Origin: Colwellia sp.
Lineage (GTDB): Bacteria; Pseudomonadota; Gammaproteobacteria; Enterobacterales; Alteromonadaceae
Direction of reading: 5' to 3'
DNA: 48,537 bases
NCBI GenBank assembly: GCA_002733765.1
Contig: NVWU01000007.1
Location: 221,568-270,104, forward strand
The notes beneath the pieces were generated by a model. The model did no database searches. It saw only the letters and a list, made by a program, of their open reading frames with translations, and was not told the DNA's origin. A program made the translations under genes and the position numbers. Shown piece after piece: positions 35,378 through 44,787 of this stretch. Within the stretch, counting starts at the first letter, position 1; the number at the start of each line of letters is the position of its first letter.

Positions 35378-35599
35378 TGACGGAGAGATAGAAATTTGGA
35401 CTCTACTCGCTGGATTTGCGCTATAAACCCTTTCAGCCAAACTATATTTCAATAGTAAACATCATTAATTCAAATCATGTTTTAAATGTGGCGGTGAGAT
35501 AGAGATTTGAACTCTATGTCGTGAGGGTTATGCTACAAACCCTTTAGCCAAACTACATTTCAATAGTAAACATCATTAATTCAAATCATGTTTTAAATG
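35378..35599 (-). repeat. Two decayed tandem copies of the 3' half of tRNA-Ser
   Basis: Two units of about 110-112 bases follow the tRNA gene on the minus strand, with CCA ends at 35490-35492 and (as TCA) at 35378-35380. Each has the T-arm and acceptor 3' strand of the tRNA (GAGTTCAAATCTCTATCTCAC in the nearer copy, with more changes in the farther one) joined to a shared spacer containing CATGATTTGAATTAATGATG. The 5' half of the tRNA is missing in both, so neither can be functional. Confidence 0.85.
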
Positions 35600-35690
35600 T
35601 GGCGGTGAGATAGAGATTTGAACTCTAGAAGGGCTACAAACCCTTGCCGGTTTTCAAGACCGGTGCTTTCGACCACTCAGCCATCTCACC
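35600..35690 (-). tRNA. tRNA-Ser(UGA)
   Basis: A 91-base gene with CCA encoded. The acceptor arms GGTGAGA and TCTCACC pair fully, with discriminator G. The D-arm has GGCTGAGTGGTCGAAAGC, the anticodon loop is CTTGAAA with anticodon TGA, the long class II variable arm is AAGGGTTTGTAGCCCTT, and the T-arm has GTTCAAATC. These are all serine tRNA features. Confidence 0.97.
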
Positions 35691-35835
35691 AATTATCAAT
35701 AAGCAGAAAAGTACACCTGCTTTAAGACGGGCGAATATTAAATACTGCGAGGTTATTTGTAAAGAATTAATTGAATAAAAAGGTAAATAAAACCAAGTAA
35801 ATGCATTAATTGTTCACTTAGTATAAAAAAAATAG

Positions 35836-36156
35836 TTATTTGATAAAGTCTAGGTATTCTTGATAACAATCACCTAAAAAAGGTACTTTTTCTTTTCGAC
35901 CTTGTAACGCATAATAAATAGCATAAAACCATGCAAATAATACCGCCAGATTCATTAACCAACCAATTAATGGCACTAAAGCTAGCAATGCACCGGTAAT
36001 AATAAGACCAAGAGACTGGCGTAAATGAAAGGTTGTAAAACTGGACTTATGTTTATCGTGAAGCATCATGGCAATTAACCAACCTAATAAGGTTGCATAA
36101 CTTAAAATAGCGACGATTTTAGTCATACCGTGCACACTATTGTTCATTGAATTCAT
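35836..36156 (-). CDS. Small DUF4870-type membrane protein
   Basis: A 106-residue protein with three hydrophobic segments (about residues 13-31, 47-68 and 70-85). The segment FTTFHLRQSLGLIITGALL between helices and the overall size are typical of the DUF4870/TIC20-like small membrane family, whose role is not known. ATG 36156 is preferred over an adjacent TTG. It is transcribed alone, upstream of the tRNA-Ser gene on the same strand. Confidence 0.75.
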   Translation of the reverse strand: MNSMNNSVHGMTKIVAILSYATLLGWLIAMMLHDKHKSSFTTFHLRQSLGLIITGALLALVPLIGWLMNLAVLFAWFYAIYYALQGRKEKVPFLGDCYQEYLDFIK

Positions 36157-36409
36157 CAATACCTCATAATAATTATGTCCATATAATACTGTTTTCTTTT
36201 AGTCTTATCCGTTAAGTGGTATTCATCAATTGATACTCCACCGTTATAACGTTAGCCGACTAATATCTACAATGTAGATTGAATATTGTCATTCAACAAG
36301 TCTTTTATTATGACAAAAAAGAATATAACGTTTAATTGCTTAAAATATAAACAGAATCATTTGTCACCCTAGTATGAGTATATACCTGTGTTGTCCCAAT
36401 GCCAGAGTG

Positions 36410-38560
36410 TCAGAGCACCTTTAAGTTTACAGTTATATGTTTATAGTGCTTTTGTAGAATAAATAATTGTAACTTTCGCTCTGAATCAGTTAATTTTTTA
36501 TAATTCAACTGCTCAAAAATAACGGTAAACTCAATAAACTCTTTTGATATTTGCGGTAATCGTGCAGAGACTACCCTAGAAAAATCTAAAGCGGTCATAT
36601 TGATAGGCTTAGGAAGTCCTTTAGCCGCTAACACGGTCAATAATTTTTGATATAGCGCAATCCAAGGTGTTACCTTTTTTAGTTTGAACATTTTTACATT
36701 AATTCGATAAAATAGTGTTACTAATGCCATAGCCAAGATAAATGCAATGGCTACTATGCCTGCTGTTTTCCATGGCATGTACTTTCCAAGCCAACGTTTT
36801 AGAAGGTCGTATTGCTGTTTACTGGAATACCCCAACACCCAACGTGTCCACTGATAATCCAGTGCATCAAGTTGTAATCTTAATTCGTTAAGCCAAGCAA
36901 TATTTTTAAATTGATACAAACCAATAAAATTATTCTTCATTGATAATTGTTGTGTTATTAATGCATTTGACCAACCACTCTCTACACGTTGGGGATCAAC
37001 GGCTGCTGTGGGGTCTATTTTTTTCCAACCAATACCTTGTAGCCATATTTCAGACCATGCATGTGCGTCATATTGATAAATACTTAAATGCCCACCTTGC
37101 CTTTTACTTTGCGGTGAGTGCTGTGGAATAACCTCGGCATTGACATTATTATATTCGCCACCTAAATAGCCGGTAACAACACGTGCAGGAATACCTGCAG
37201 CCCGCATTAAATAGGTAAAACTGCTAGCATAATGTTCACAAAATCCTGCTTTGGTATCAAAATAAAATTGATCTAAACTATTATTGAGTAATTTGGGTGC
37301 TTGTAAGGTATAAAAATAGTTACCTTCTCTAAAGGTTTCAAGTACCGCTTGTGCTCTATCAATTGGCTCAGCGTATTGTTGCTTTAGTTGGGCAGCTAAC
37401 TTTTCTAATTTAGGGTTACTGCCTTTAACAATAGATAAATTACGCTGTTTATCAGCTGCATTTATCTTAAAATCTAACGGTGAATGCAAATAGCTTTTTA
37501 TTTGATAGTGAGTTATTTGGCTCAACACATTGCTGCTTTGAATAGTATAATCACTTAGTAACATTACTCTTGCATCATTGCTTGTTGCCACCGCTAATCC
37601 AAATAACCATGATTGATAGCTTGGTTCAACCGTTACATCATAAAGAATGCTCTCACCTGAAACTACTGGCTCAAAAATGGCATTGGTCGAGGTATATTGT
37701 AATGATGTTTTGTTCTGATCAGCTTTGGTGCGAGTCCACTTTTTGCCATCAAAATTCTCTAATGTCATCGCACGCCAATATAATGTTGAATAACCGGGGA
37801 TTTGATTCCCTTTAAAATCCACACGAAAGGCGAGATCACTCGATAAAGCTAAGCTGGCAATATCACCCGGGCTTACTTCATCTGACAACCCTGTTTTTGC
37901 TGAATTTGCACTAGGCACTTGCCAAAAGGGTGATAATCTAGGGAAAACAATAAATAAAGTCACAGCCAATAAACTGCTTTGTAATAACAGTATGCAAACG
38001 GTTTTACTTGCTGATAATAACGTTTTAGTTGGCGAGAATACTTGGTGTAATACGGTAAGATTAACGATTAATATAAAAAGAATAAATAAAGAAAAAGCTA
38101 ACGTTTGCTTAAAAATAAGTGCCGAGGCTAATAAAAACAAACCAAGTAATAATAATTGATAAAAGTCTTTTCTTTGTTTAATTTCAAAAGCCTTTAAGGT
38201 ATAAGCAAAGGTAATTAAATGCAGCATACTAATTAAAACCCCAAAACTTCTCGCTGAAATTGCGATGGCAATACAACCACTAACCGCAATAAACAATAAT
38301 AGCATCGGTGATATCGCCATTTGTTGCTTGGCTGAAATAATAGCTTTAGTATAATTTTTACTGGTATTTGATCTGTTGTGAAGCAACAGTGCTTGCCAGC
38401 ATAAGCATAATGCAATAACAGCAATCATCCATGTACTGAGTTCCGACAGTAAGCTTGATAAGTTTAATAGTTGGCAACACCATAATAACCATCCGTTTTT
38501 ACTGGTTAATTTAAAAGCTATAGCATGCTGCTCAAGTGCTTTTTTTGAGTTAATAATCAT
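36410..38560 (-). CDS. TgpA-like membrane protein with transglutaminase domain
   Basis: A 716-residue inner-membrane protein. About six helices fill residues 15-220; then comes a periplasmic DUF3488-like region and a transglutaminase core with the triad Cys in GFCEHYASSF, His in YDAHAWSEIW and Asp in KKIDPTAAV; one more helix near residue 600 leads to a C-terminal cytoplasmic tail. This matches TgpA of Pseudomonas aeruginosa, essential there, of unknown biochemical target. It overlaps the DUF58 gene by 11 bases and is the last gene of the moxR-DUF58-tgpA operon. Confidence 0.88.
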   Translation of the reverse strand: MIINSKKALEQHAIAFKLTSKNGWLLWCCQLLNLSSLLSELSTWMIAVIALCLCWQALLLHNRSNTSKNYTKAIISAKQQMAISPMLLLFIAVSGCIAIAISARSFGVLISMLHLITFAYTLKAFEIKQRKDFYQLLLLGLFLLASALIFKQTLAFSLFILFILIVNLTVLHQVFSPTKTLLSASKTVCILLLQSSLLAVTLFIVFPRLSPFWQVPSANSAKTGLSDEVSPGDIASLALSSDLAFRVDFKGNQIPGYSTLYWRAMTLENFDGKKWTRTKADQNKTSLQYTSTNAIFEPVVSGESILYDVTVEPSYQSWLFGLAVATSNDARVMLLSDYTIQSSNVLSQITHYQIKSYLHSPLDFKINAADKQRNLSIVKGSNPKLEKLAAQLKQQYAEPIDRAQAVLETFREGNYFYTLQAPKLLNNSLDQFYFDTKAGFCEHYASSFTYLMRAAGIPARVVTGYLGGEYNNVNAEVIPQHSPQSKRQGGHLSIYQYDAHAWSEIWLQGIGWKKIDPTAAVDPQRVESGWSNALITQQLSMKNNFIGLYQFKNIAWLNELRLQLDALDYQWTRWVLGYSSKQQYDLLKRWLGKYMPWKTAGIVAIAFILAMALVTLFYRINVKMFKLKKVTPWIALYQKLLTVLAAKGLPKPINMTALDFSRVVSARLPQISKEFIEFTVIFEQLNYKKLTDSERKLQLFILQKHYKHITVNLKVL

Positions 38561-39587
38561 AAGAGATACCGTTTACCTTGGCTAATGCTATTAAACAGTT
38601 TTCTTGATGTTTATACCCTGAATTAGGCATAATTTTAATGGCAGCACTATTTTTACCGCTAATGGATAAATCGAGAACTAGGCCAAAGTCCTGTTGATTT
38701 TTACTATATTCAAGAATTAAGAAACACAAGAATTGAAGCTTTATTTCAATATTTGAACTTGGCATATTACTTAACTTTAGCCAAAGTAAACGTTCCTGCT
38801 GAGCTTGATAATTTTTACTAAATTTCCCCTGCCCTCGTGCTAGTTGTTTCCATGCAATACGTGCTTGTGACTCTCCCTGTACATAATTTTTTAATTCTGA
38901 ATAACTATCTCCTTCAGCGGTTGTTTGCATATAAACACCATGCTCTTCGCCATTTTTATTTAAATCGCTTAAAAATTGTTGACTACCCGTTAACCTTTTA
39001 GGTTGTGGAAACACAGTCGCTTCATGCGAAAAATCTAACAAAGACCACGTAATAAAAAGGCCTAATGAATACTCACTAAAAACTTTAACTCGGCCTAAGG
39101 CATAAACTCCCCGCTGTTTTGCATACCAAGGCAATAAAACCTCTATTGTCTGAGCACGACATTGCGCTAGCTTTACTTTTTTTAATAAGTGTTCGGCATT
39201 ATAAAACTGAAAATTGATATCAAAATGGGTTTTATGACCGCTAATACTAATAGGAAAATTAATAACCTGTTTAGCAAAACCTGTTTGCTTGGCTTTTGAT
39301 GAAAAAGTTAACTGAGAAAAGTTATAAAAACTATGCATCATCACCGTAATGAAAAGGCTTGCTAATAAATAGCTTAACAATAAAATAATATTATTTTGAT
39401 AATTAGTGCCCAAGAGAAACAATAAAACATCAAAAAATAAATAAATAAAACCAAACCGTGTTGGCAGTATAAAAATATTACGATTTGACAGTTTATGTTG
39501 AAATTGACTTGGCATTCGTCGACTAAGCCAACGTTCAAAATACTTGTTAACTACTTTTTTACTCGCTTGTTTTATCGTGTTAAACAT
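38550..39587 (-). CDS. DUF58 domain membrane protein
   Basis: A 345-residue protein with two hydrophobic helices at about residues 44-90 and a soluble part that carries the DUF58 signature GESQARIAWKQLARGQGKFS near residue 230. Related proteins have a degenerate von Willebrand A fold and work with MoxR ATPases. It overlaps moxR by 8 bases upstream and the transglutaminase gene by 11 bases downstream, so all three are translated as a unit. Confidence 0.88.
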   Translation of the reverse strand: MFNTIKQASKKVVNKYFERWLSRRMPSQFQHKLSNRNIFILPTRFGFIYLFFDVLLFLLGTNYQNNIILLLSYLLASLFITVMMHSFYNFSQLTFSSKAKQTGFAKQVINFPISISGHKTHFDINFQFYNAEHLLKKVKLAQCRAQTIEVLLPWYAKQRGVYALGRVKVFSEYSLGLFITWSLLDFSHEATVFPQPKRLTGSQQFLSDLNKNGEEHGVYMQTTAEGDSYSELKNYVQGESQARIAWKQLARGQGKFSKNYQAQQERLLWLKLSNMPSSNIEIKLQFLCFLILEYSKNQQDFGLVLDLSISGKNSAAIKIMPNSGYKHQENCLIALAKVNGISYDY

Positions 39588-40536
39588 TTAACGGATTTAA
39601 TACGTTAACGGCATTCAATATTCGCGCGCTAATACTCGTAGAAGGATGTTGTTGCTCTGTTATATTTTGCTCTAGCCTATGTTCACAAACATTATAAAAT
39701 ACTGCTTTTATATCATCAGGTAATAAATAATCTCTATTATCAATGAACGCCCAAGCTCTCGCTGCAGCAAGTAAGGCTTTACCGGCACGAGGCGACAAGG
39801 GTTTACACATTATAGCCTCTTCTTTTTCGATTATATTTTGCCCTCGGCTAACGCGACAAAGCGCGATAATGTACTCAATAATACTTGTCGATGCATGCAC
39901 TTGTTGAATGGCATTTTGCATTAATATTAACGTTTCAATGTTAATAATATCACTTATTGCAGTCGGCTTAGTTAGTGGGACATTGTTAGCAAGGAGAATG
40001 CTCTTTTCAGCCTCAATATCAGGAAATCCCAAGGAAACTCTCATCATAAATCGATCTAATTGTGATTCAGGTAAAGGATAAGTTCCCGCATGAAATAAAG
40101 GGTTCTGTGTGGCAATAACAAAAAATGGCCTTGGTAATATATGCGTAACACCGTCAATACTGACTTGATTTTCAGCCATAGCCTCAAGTAAAGCACTTTG
40201 AGTTTTTGGGCTAGCCCGGTTAATTTCATCGGCAAGTACTACTTGATTAAAGATAGGGCCTTTGTGCAATTCAAACTGCTTAGTATCACTATTAAATATA
40301 GAGATACCAATAACATCTGAAGGAAGCAAATCACTGGTAAACTGGGTACGTTGATAACTTAGGCTTAAGGTTTTAGCTAATGTTTGTGCCAGTGTTGTTT
40401 TCCCCATGCCAGGCAAGTCTTCTATCAACAAATGACCTTGAGCAAGTAAACAGGCAAGTGCTAAACGGCATTCATGCGGCTTACCTATAACAACAGTTTC
40501 AATTTGACTCAAAATAGCAAGAAGTGTTTTTTGCAT
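39580..40536 (-). CDS. MoxR-family AAA+ ATPase
   Basis: A 318-residue ATPase of the MoxR family, which act as chaperones on partner proteins with von Willebrand A-like domains. Walker A is EDLPGMGKTTLAQ near residue 38, Walker B is VVLADEINRASPKTQSALLE near residue 98, and sensor 1 is FVIATQNP. It begins the moxR-DUF58-transglutaminase operon. The ATG at 40536 directly abuts the eight-T run of the terminator that follows aroG, leaving no ribosome site; the N-terminus nevertheless matches the family length. Confidence 0.92.
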   Translation of the reverse strand: MQKTLLAILSQIETVVIGKPHECRLALACLLAQGHLLIEDLPGMGKTTLAQTLAKTLSLSYQRTQFTSDLLPSDVIGISIFNSDTKQFELHKGPIFNQVVLADEINRASPKTQSALLEAMAENQVSIDGVTHILPRPFFVIATQNPLFHAGTYPLPESQLDRFMMRVSLGFPDIEAEKSILLANNVPLTKPTAISDIINIETLILMQNAIQQVHASTSIIEYIIALCRVSRGQNIIEKEEAIMCKPLSPRAGKALLAAARAWAFIDNRDYLLPDDIKAVFYNVCEHRLEQNITEQQHPSTSISARILNAVNVLNPLNV

Positions 40537-40571
40537 AAAAAAAACCTACCTAAATATATTATTTAAGTAGG
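40537..40571 (-). terminator. Intrinsic terminator after aroG
   Basis: Read on the minus strand, CCTACTTAAAT and ATTTAGGTAGG form an 11-position stem with one mismatch and a 5-base loop, followed by eight T (40544-40537). The T-run ends directly at the moxR start codon. Confidence 0.8.
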
Positions 40572-40616
40572 CTTTTTAGCATGATTAGCTAGTTTTTAAT
40601 AGCCCAATAGGCTTTA

Positions 40617-40650
40617 TATACCCATGCCACTTCAAGATGCAGGATTCAGC
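40617..40650. repeat. Partial copy of the TATACC repeat
   Basis: TATACCCATGCCACTTCAAG followed by ATGCAGGATTCAGC is the left half of the dispersed palindromic element, close to the end at 41867. No clear right arm is present. It lies between aroG and its terminator. Confidence 0.55.
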
Positions 40651-40679
40651 GATAATCATGCTCATCGTTGCATCTATTA

Positions 40680-41732
40680 TTAAGCAGTTCTTTTTGCTAC
40701 TATCGCATCAGATAACTGCGCCAATAATGCTTCAGTATCTTGCCAGCCAATGCAAGCATCGGTAATACTTTGACCATAAACTTCAGCTTTGCCATTAACA
40801 AGCTTTTGATTTCCTTCAACCAAGTTACTTTCAACCATGACGCCAAAAATATTTTGATTACCGTCACTAATTTGCTTACTCACATCGGTAGAAACTAGCA
40901 TTTGATTTTCAAACTTTTTACTTGAATTAGCATGGCTAAAATCAATCATTATTTTAGTATTTAGCCCACTCTCTTCGAGTTGTTGCGTCACTGCTTTAAC
41001 GCTATCTTGGTCAAAGTTTGTTGTTCTGCCTCCGCGTAAAATTATATGACAATCACTATTGCCGGTTGTTTCAACAATTGCGGCATGACCAAACTTTGTA
41101 ACCGATAAAAAGTGATGTGATGCAGCCGCGGAGCCAATGGCATCAATGGCAATTTTTATCATACCGTCTGTACCATTTTTAAAACCAACAGGGCAAGATA
41201 ACCCTGATGCTAATTCTCGGTGAACCTGTGATTCAGTAGTACGTGCGCCAATTGCGCCCCAACACATAAAATCAGCCATATATTGCGGAGTGATCATATC
41301 TAAGAACTCTCCCGCAGTGGGTAAACCTAATTCATTTAACTGAAGTAATAATTTACGACCGATACGCAAACCATCATTAAGTTTAAAAGTATTATCCATA
41401 TAAGGGTCATTAATGAGCCCTTTCCAGCCCACCGTTGTGCGTGGCTTTTCAAAATATACTCGCATAACAATTTCTAAATTATCTTTATACTTTTCACGCA
41501 ACTTTACTAAACGCTGACCATATTCAAGTGCTGCTTTAGGATCATGAATAGAACAAGGTCCAATAATCACGAGTAAACGATCGTCTTTATGATTAAATAT
41601 ATTGTGAATTGCCGCTCGACCAGACACAACTGATTTAGTTGCATGCTCTGACGCTGGAAATCGTTCCAATAATGCAATAGGAGGTAATAGGTCTTTAATT
41701 TTATTGATGCGCACATCGTCAGTTTTATACAT
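40680..41732 (-). CDS. aroG: 3-deoxy-7-phosphoheptulonate synthase, class I (AroG type)
   Basis: This enzyme condenses phosphoenolpyruvate with erythrose 4-phosphate, the first step of the shikimate pathway to aromatic amino acids. The 350-residue product follows E. coli AroG closely: DDVRINKIKDLLPP at the start, IIGPCSIHDPKAALEYG, MRVYFEKPRTTVGWKGLIND, GARTTESQVHRELASGLSCP and MIDFSHANSSK. The metal-binding cysteine is in GPCSIHD. Which amino acid inhibits it (Phe, Tyr or Trp) cannot be told by eye. A hairpin 17 bases before the start may affect its expression. Confidence 0.95.
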   Translation of the reverse strand: MYKTDDVRINKIKDLLPPIALLERFPASEHATKSVVSGRAAIHNIFNHKDDRLLVIIGPCSIHDPKAALEYGQRLVKLREKYKDNLEIVMRVYFEKPRTTVGWKGLINDPYMDNTFKLNDGLRIGRKLLLQLNELGLPTAGEFLDMITPQYMADFMCWGAIGARTTESQVHRELASGLSCPVGFKNGTDGMIKIAIDAIGSAAASHHFLSVTKFGHAAIVETTGNSDCHIILRGGRTTNFDQDSVKAVTQQLEESGLNTKIMIDFSHANSSKKFENQMLVSTDVSKQISDGNQNIFGVMVESNLVEGNQKLVNGKAEVYGQSITDACIGWQDTEALLAQLSDAIVAKRTA

Positions 41733-41748
41733 TATTTTTCTCTTTTTT

Positions 41749-41765
41749 CACCTCGTAGTGAGGTG
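41749..41765 (-). promoter_or_regulatory. Leader hairpin upstream of aroG
   Basis: CACCTC and GAGGTG pair around a 5-base loop, followed on the minus strand by six A. It lies 17 bases before the aroG start codon and contains a GAGG that could be masked. No leader peptide or aromatic codon run was seen, so attenuation is not supported. Confidence 0.35.
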
Positions 41766-41866
41766 GTTTAGGTATAGACGTCTAGATAGATGTTTTCAAT
41801 ATCAATTTACCAGTGTTAAGGTATTAATACTAGTAGATTCAAATGAATAAAAATAAAAAATAGAGA

Positions 41867-41950
41867 TATACTCATACCACTTCAAAATGCAGAATTTGGC
41901 AAAAATTCGTCGCAGTCCTGAAACTCGCATATTGAGGTGGTATGAGTATA
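41867..41950. repeat. Full copy of the TATACC palindromic repeat
   Basis: An 84-base element whose 24-base ends are nearly perfect inverted repeats (TATACTCATACCACTTCAAA and its counterpart ending GGTGGTATGAGTATA). The inner part has GTCGCAGTCCTGAAACTCGC. It is the most complete of four copies seen and is a likely MITE or REP-type element. The rest of the gap 41733-42136 holds no gene I can support. Confidence 0.75.
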
Positions 41951-42136
41951 ATTAATAAATAGATCAAACTAGTTAGGGGAAATAAATGATAGTGAGTACA
42001 TTGCCTTTACCAACAGCTAACGTTGAAATATTTATCCCTTGTGCACAAATTAAAAACAATAAAAAAGTATTACTGTCTGACAAAAATACATTTTAGTTCA
42101 TCAAATAAATCAGCCTAAAATAAAGGAGTAATAACA

Positions 42137-42307
42137 ATGGCAGAAGTATTATTAGCATTGGCAACTGGTGCGTTTGTTGGTATTTTATTTTCAGTATTGA
42201 AACTCCCCTTACCTGCACCTCCGGTCATATCAGGAATAGCAGGCATACTCGGAATTTACCTTGGTGGTATCGGCTACCAATGGATAATAGAACGATTTTT
42301 TAGCTAA
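42137..42307 (+). CDS. XapX-type small membrane protein (56 residues)
   Basis: ATG 42137 follows AAGGAG (42123-42128) at good spacing. The 56-residue product is hydrophobic throughout with a central LPLPAPPVISGIAGILGIYL, the hallmark of the XapX (DUF1427) family. Members have two membrane helices; their function is not known and they often lie near transporters or oxidoreductases. Here it stands alone, 168 bases before deoD on the same strand. Confidence 0.88.
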   Translation: MAEVLLALATGAFVGILFSVLKLPLPAPPVISGIAGILGIYLGGIGYQWIIERFFS

Positions 42308-42475
42308 ACAATGGTTACAACAAATTTAGCAGTTTAATTTATCCTTGCTAGTTGATAATATTCATTAGCACAGTAAAAATTAGTAAAACACCCTTGCTAG
42401 CAGCATCTAAATTTAGATCAGGCTAGAAACTTACTAATTTACCTCTCTCTATAAACAATAAACAAGGGACATTTC

Positions 42476-43180
42476 ATGAGCACACCACATATTTCCGCCA
42501 AAGTAGATGACTTCGCAGAAACAGTTTTAATGCCAGGCGACCCACTTAGAGCTAAGTTTATCGCAGATAATTTTTTAGATAATGCAAAATGCGTAACTAA
42601 AATACGTAATATGTTTGGTTATACGGGTACTTATAAAGGCCAAAAAGTTTCGGTTATGGGATCAGGTATGGGCGTACCGTCAATTTCAATTTATGCCACT
42701 GAGCTATACAAAGATTTTGGTGTTGAAAATATTATTCGTGTAGGCTCATGCGGCGCAGTACGAGACGACATAAAAATTCGAGATATTATTATTGGTATGG
42801 CGGCAAGTACTGACTCAAATGTTAATCGTCAACGTTTTAATCAATGCGACTTTGCCGCAATGGCTGATTTTTCATTATTACATCGCGTAGTTAATACCGC
42901 AGAACGTCTTAATCAAGAAATCCATGTAGGAAATATTTTTACCGCCGATTTATTTTACACACCACAACCTGAAATGTTTGCCTTGATGGAAAAATACGGT
43001 ATTTTAGCCGTTGAAATGGAAGCAGCTGGTTTATACGGGGTTGCTGCTGAATACGGTAAAAAAGCGTTAACTGTATTAACGGTGTCCGATCATATAAAAA
43101 CGGGCGAACAAACCTCCGCAGATGAACGTGAAAGTACATTCAAAGATATGATGGAATTAACACTAGAAAGCCTTTTATAA
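42476..43180 (+). CDS. deoD: Purine-nucleoside phosphorylase
   Basis: DeoD splits purine (deoxy)nucleosides with phosphate, releasing the base and (deoxy)ribose 1-phosphate, for purine recovery. The 234-residue product follows E. coli DeoD (239): [71 protein letters not shown] and the active-site [10 protein letters not shown]. The start has AAGGGAC upstream. It stands alone and is not in a deo operon. Confidence 0.95.
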   Translation: MSTPHISAKVDDFAETVLMPGDPLRAKFIADNFLDNAKCVTKIRNMFGYTGTYKGQKVSVMGSGMGVPSISIYATELYKDFGVENIIRVGSCGAVRDDIKIRDIIIGMAASTDSNVNRQRFNQCDFAAMADFSLLHRVVNTAERLNQEIHVGNIFTADLFYTPQPEMFALMEKYGILAVEMEAAGLYGVAAEYGKKALTVLTVSDHIKTGEQTSADERESTFKDMMELTLESLL

Positions 43181-43293
43181 AAGGCAAAAATTACTTGCTT
43201 TATTCTATGCGTTATCAATATGTTTTTAAAAAATTTTACTATAAAAAACAGAGTAGATGAATACTATAAATATTGTTTGTATTCTCATTCTAA

Positions 43294-44787
43294 TTACCAT
43301 GCCCAATTTACTTTCTTATGTTTGGTAATACCCGAAGCAACACCATTTTCATACCAATCAGCTTGGTTTTGACGATTTGATTGAATATATTCAATTAATT
43401 TTGGGTAAGCTTCGCCAATATCAACATATTCATTAGGGTATTGCCAATCTTCAGGAAAGATGAGAGCGAATGGGTATCCATTTTCATCACTAAATGATGT
43501 TAACCCTTTACTTATGTTATCTGACTCAGGCATAACTGGCGACTTACCTTCTAGGTGTATTTCTAAATTAGTGTTATATACATACAAGTAAGGATCAAAA
43601 GGAGCTTGAGCTATATCTTCCAAAGTAACGGGGTTACTTAATGTTATTTCAAAAGAAAACTTGTGTCCTAATATATGATCGCTGTTCCAAAGCGTGTTAG
43701 TAAATGACGAAGCTGGGTCATAAAATAATGATGTTGTATTGTTGAATAAAGTAATATCTAAACCAGAACTGGTATCAATATATTGAATTAGCTCACTGCC
43801 CGATGATCCCCCTGGTGGGATATAAAGCTGATAACTACCATCGGCTTGCGATCCTTCAGGCAATGCGATTCTCAGGTGCCAACTATGATCATAACTTCCT
43901 CCCCGAGCGATAAGATAACCCTCTGCACTAATCGTTATCACTTCAAAGTCTTCATTTAAACCGAAATTTACGCGGTATGCGACAACTAAATCATTAAAAT
44001 CGTAATCTCCTAACTGAGGATACTGATCTTCATAACCGACTAAATAGTATGATGTTGAAGATGGGTAATATAAGGTACTAGCAACTGATGTGGGGGTATC
44101 AGAAAGTACCACTAATGGCGCATCTTCTCTTCCTGCCGCTTGTGTATCAAGGAAGTCAACATCTGCGGAAGTTAACAAAGCTAAATCTTCAAAGCCAGCA
44201 CTATAATCATAGAATTCTTCTGGATCGCCTAAGTCCTCATTTGTTTCCAGCAATTGAATGTCGAGGTGTATTGAAAGCGCAGTTGATAAATCAATATTTA
44301 CCGGTATCTTCAGAGTATCATCAAAAGACGTGCCGTCTAAATTACTGCCGGTGATGCTGTTAGAGCCTGTACGCCCTAGTAATGTGTAGTAAAATTGACG
44401 ATTTTCACTATCAATTTTGGCTAAAGAACATTTTGTTTTTGTTGAAAAATCAGTGAATATATAAGTATCTTGGTCTGTGATAACCGTAAGGGTTAGATGC
44501 TCAACTGCTACCCCCTGACTTGTGGCTTTTTCGCTTCCTGATGATGCTTCATTAATATCAACACCGAGCATTAACAAGCCATTATTTTGAAGCCGTAGAG
44601 CTTCTAAAACAGCAGGACTAATTGCTTTATTTCCTTGCGCTAATAACAAATTAATATCACCACTACCTTGTGAAATTTTATGCTTTAATTTTGTGCTTTC
44701 TTCTTCAGCATTAGCCGCAGCAGAAAACAAGGAAATACTAACTAAACAGGTAAAAACGAATAGATACCTCATTAATAAATTAATCAT
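43294..44787 (-). CDS. LruC-domain exported protein
   Basis: A 497-residue exported protein. A signal peptide (hydrophobic residues about 7-24, cut near ANAEE) is followed by an acidic beta-rich body. The segment YPQLGDYDFNDLVVAYRV is the characteristic LruC/DUF4842 signature, probably calcium-binding. HSWHLRIALP and KSPVMPESDN are further family-like parts. ATG 44787 is chosen because GAGG stands 6 bases before it; ATG 44799 has no such site. It overlaps the lipoprotein gene by 8 bases, so the two form an operon. Function is not known; a surface or matrix role is likely from export and composition. Confidence 0.78.
   Translation of the reverse strand: MINLLMRYLFVFTCLVSISLFSAAANAEEESTKLKHKISQGSGDINLLLAQGNKAISPAVLEALRLQNNGLLMLGVDINEASSGSEKATSQGVAVEHLTLTVITDQDTYIFTDFSTKTKCSLAKIDSENRQFYYTLLGRTGSNSITGSNLDGTSFDDTLKIPVNIDLSTALSIHLDIQLLETNEDLGDPEEFYDYSAGFEDLALLTSADVDFLDTQAAGREDAPLVVLSDTPTSVASTLYYPSSTSYYLVGYEDQYPQLGDYDFNDLVVAYRVNFGLNEDFEVITISAEGYLIARGGSYDHSWHLRIALPEGSQADGSYQLYIPPGGSSGSELIQYIDTSSGLDITLFNNTTSLFYDPASSFTNTLWNSDHILGHKFSFEITLSNPVTLEDIAQAPFDPYLYVYNTNLEIHLEGKSPVMPESDNISKGLTSFSDENGYPFALIFPEDWQYPNEYVDIGEAYPKLIEYIQSNRQNQADWYENGVASGITKHKKVNWAW

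Noticed and set aside
41986..42096. 36-codon reading frame before the XapX gene
   Set aside because: It has a weak GGGGAA upstream but no family resemblance, and a composition without any helix or signal; not enough support.
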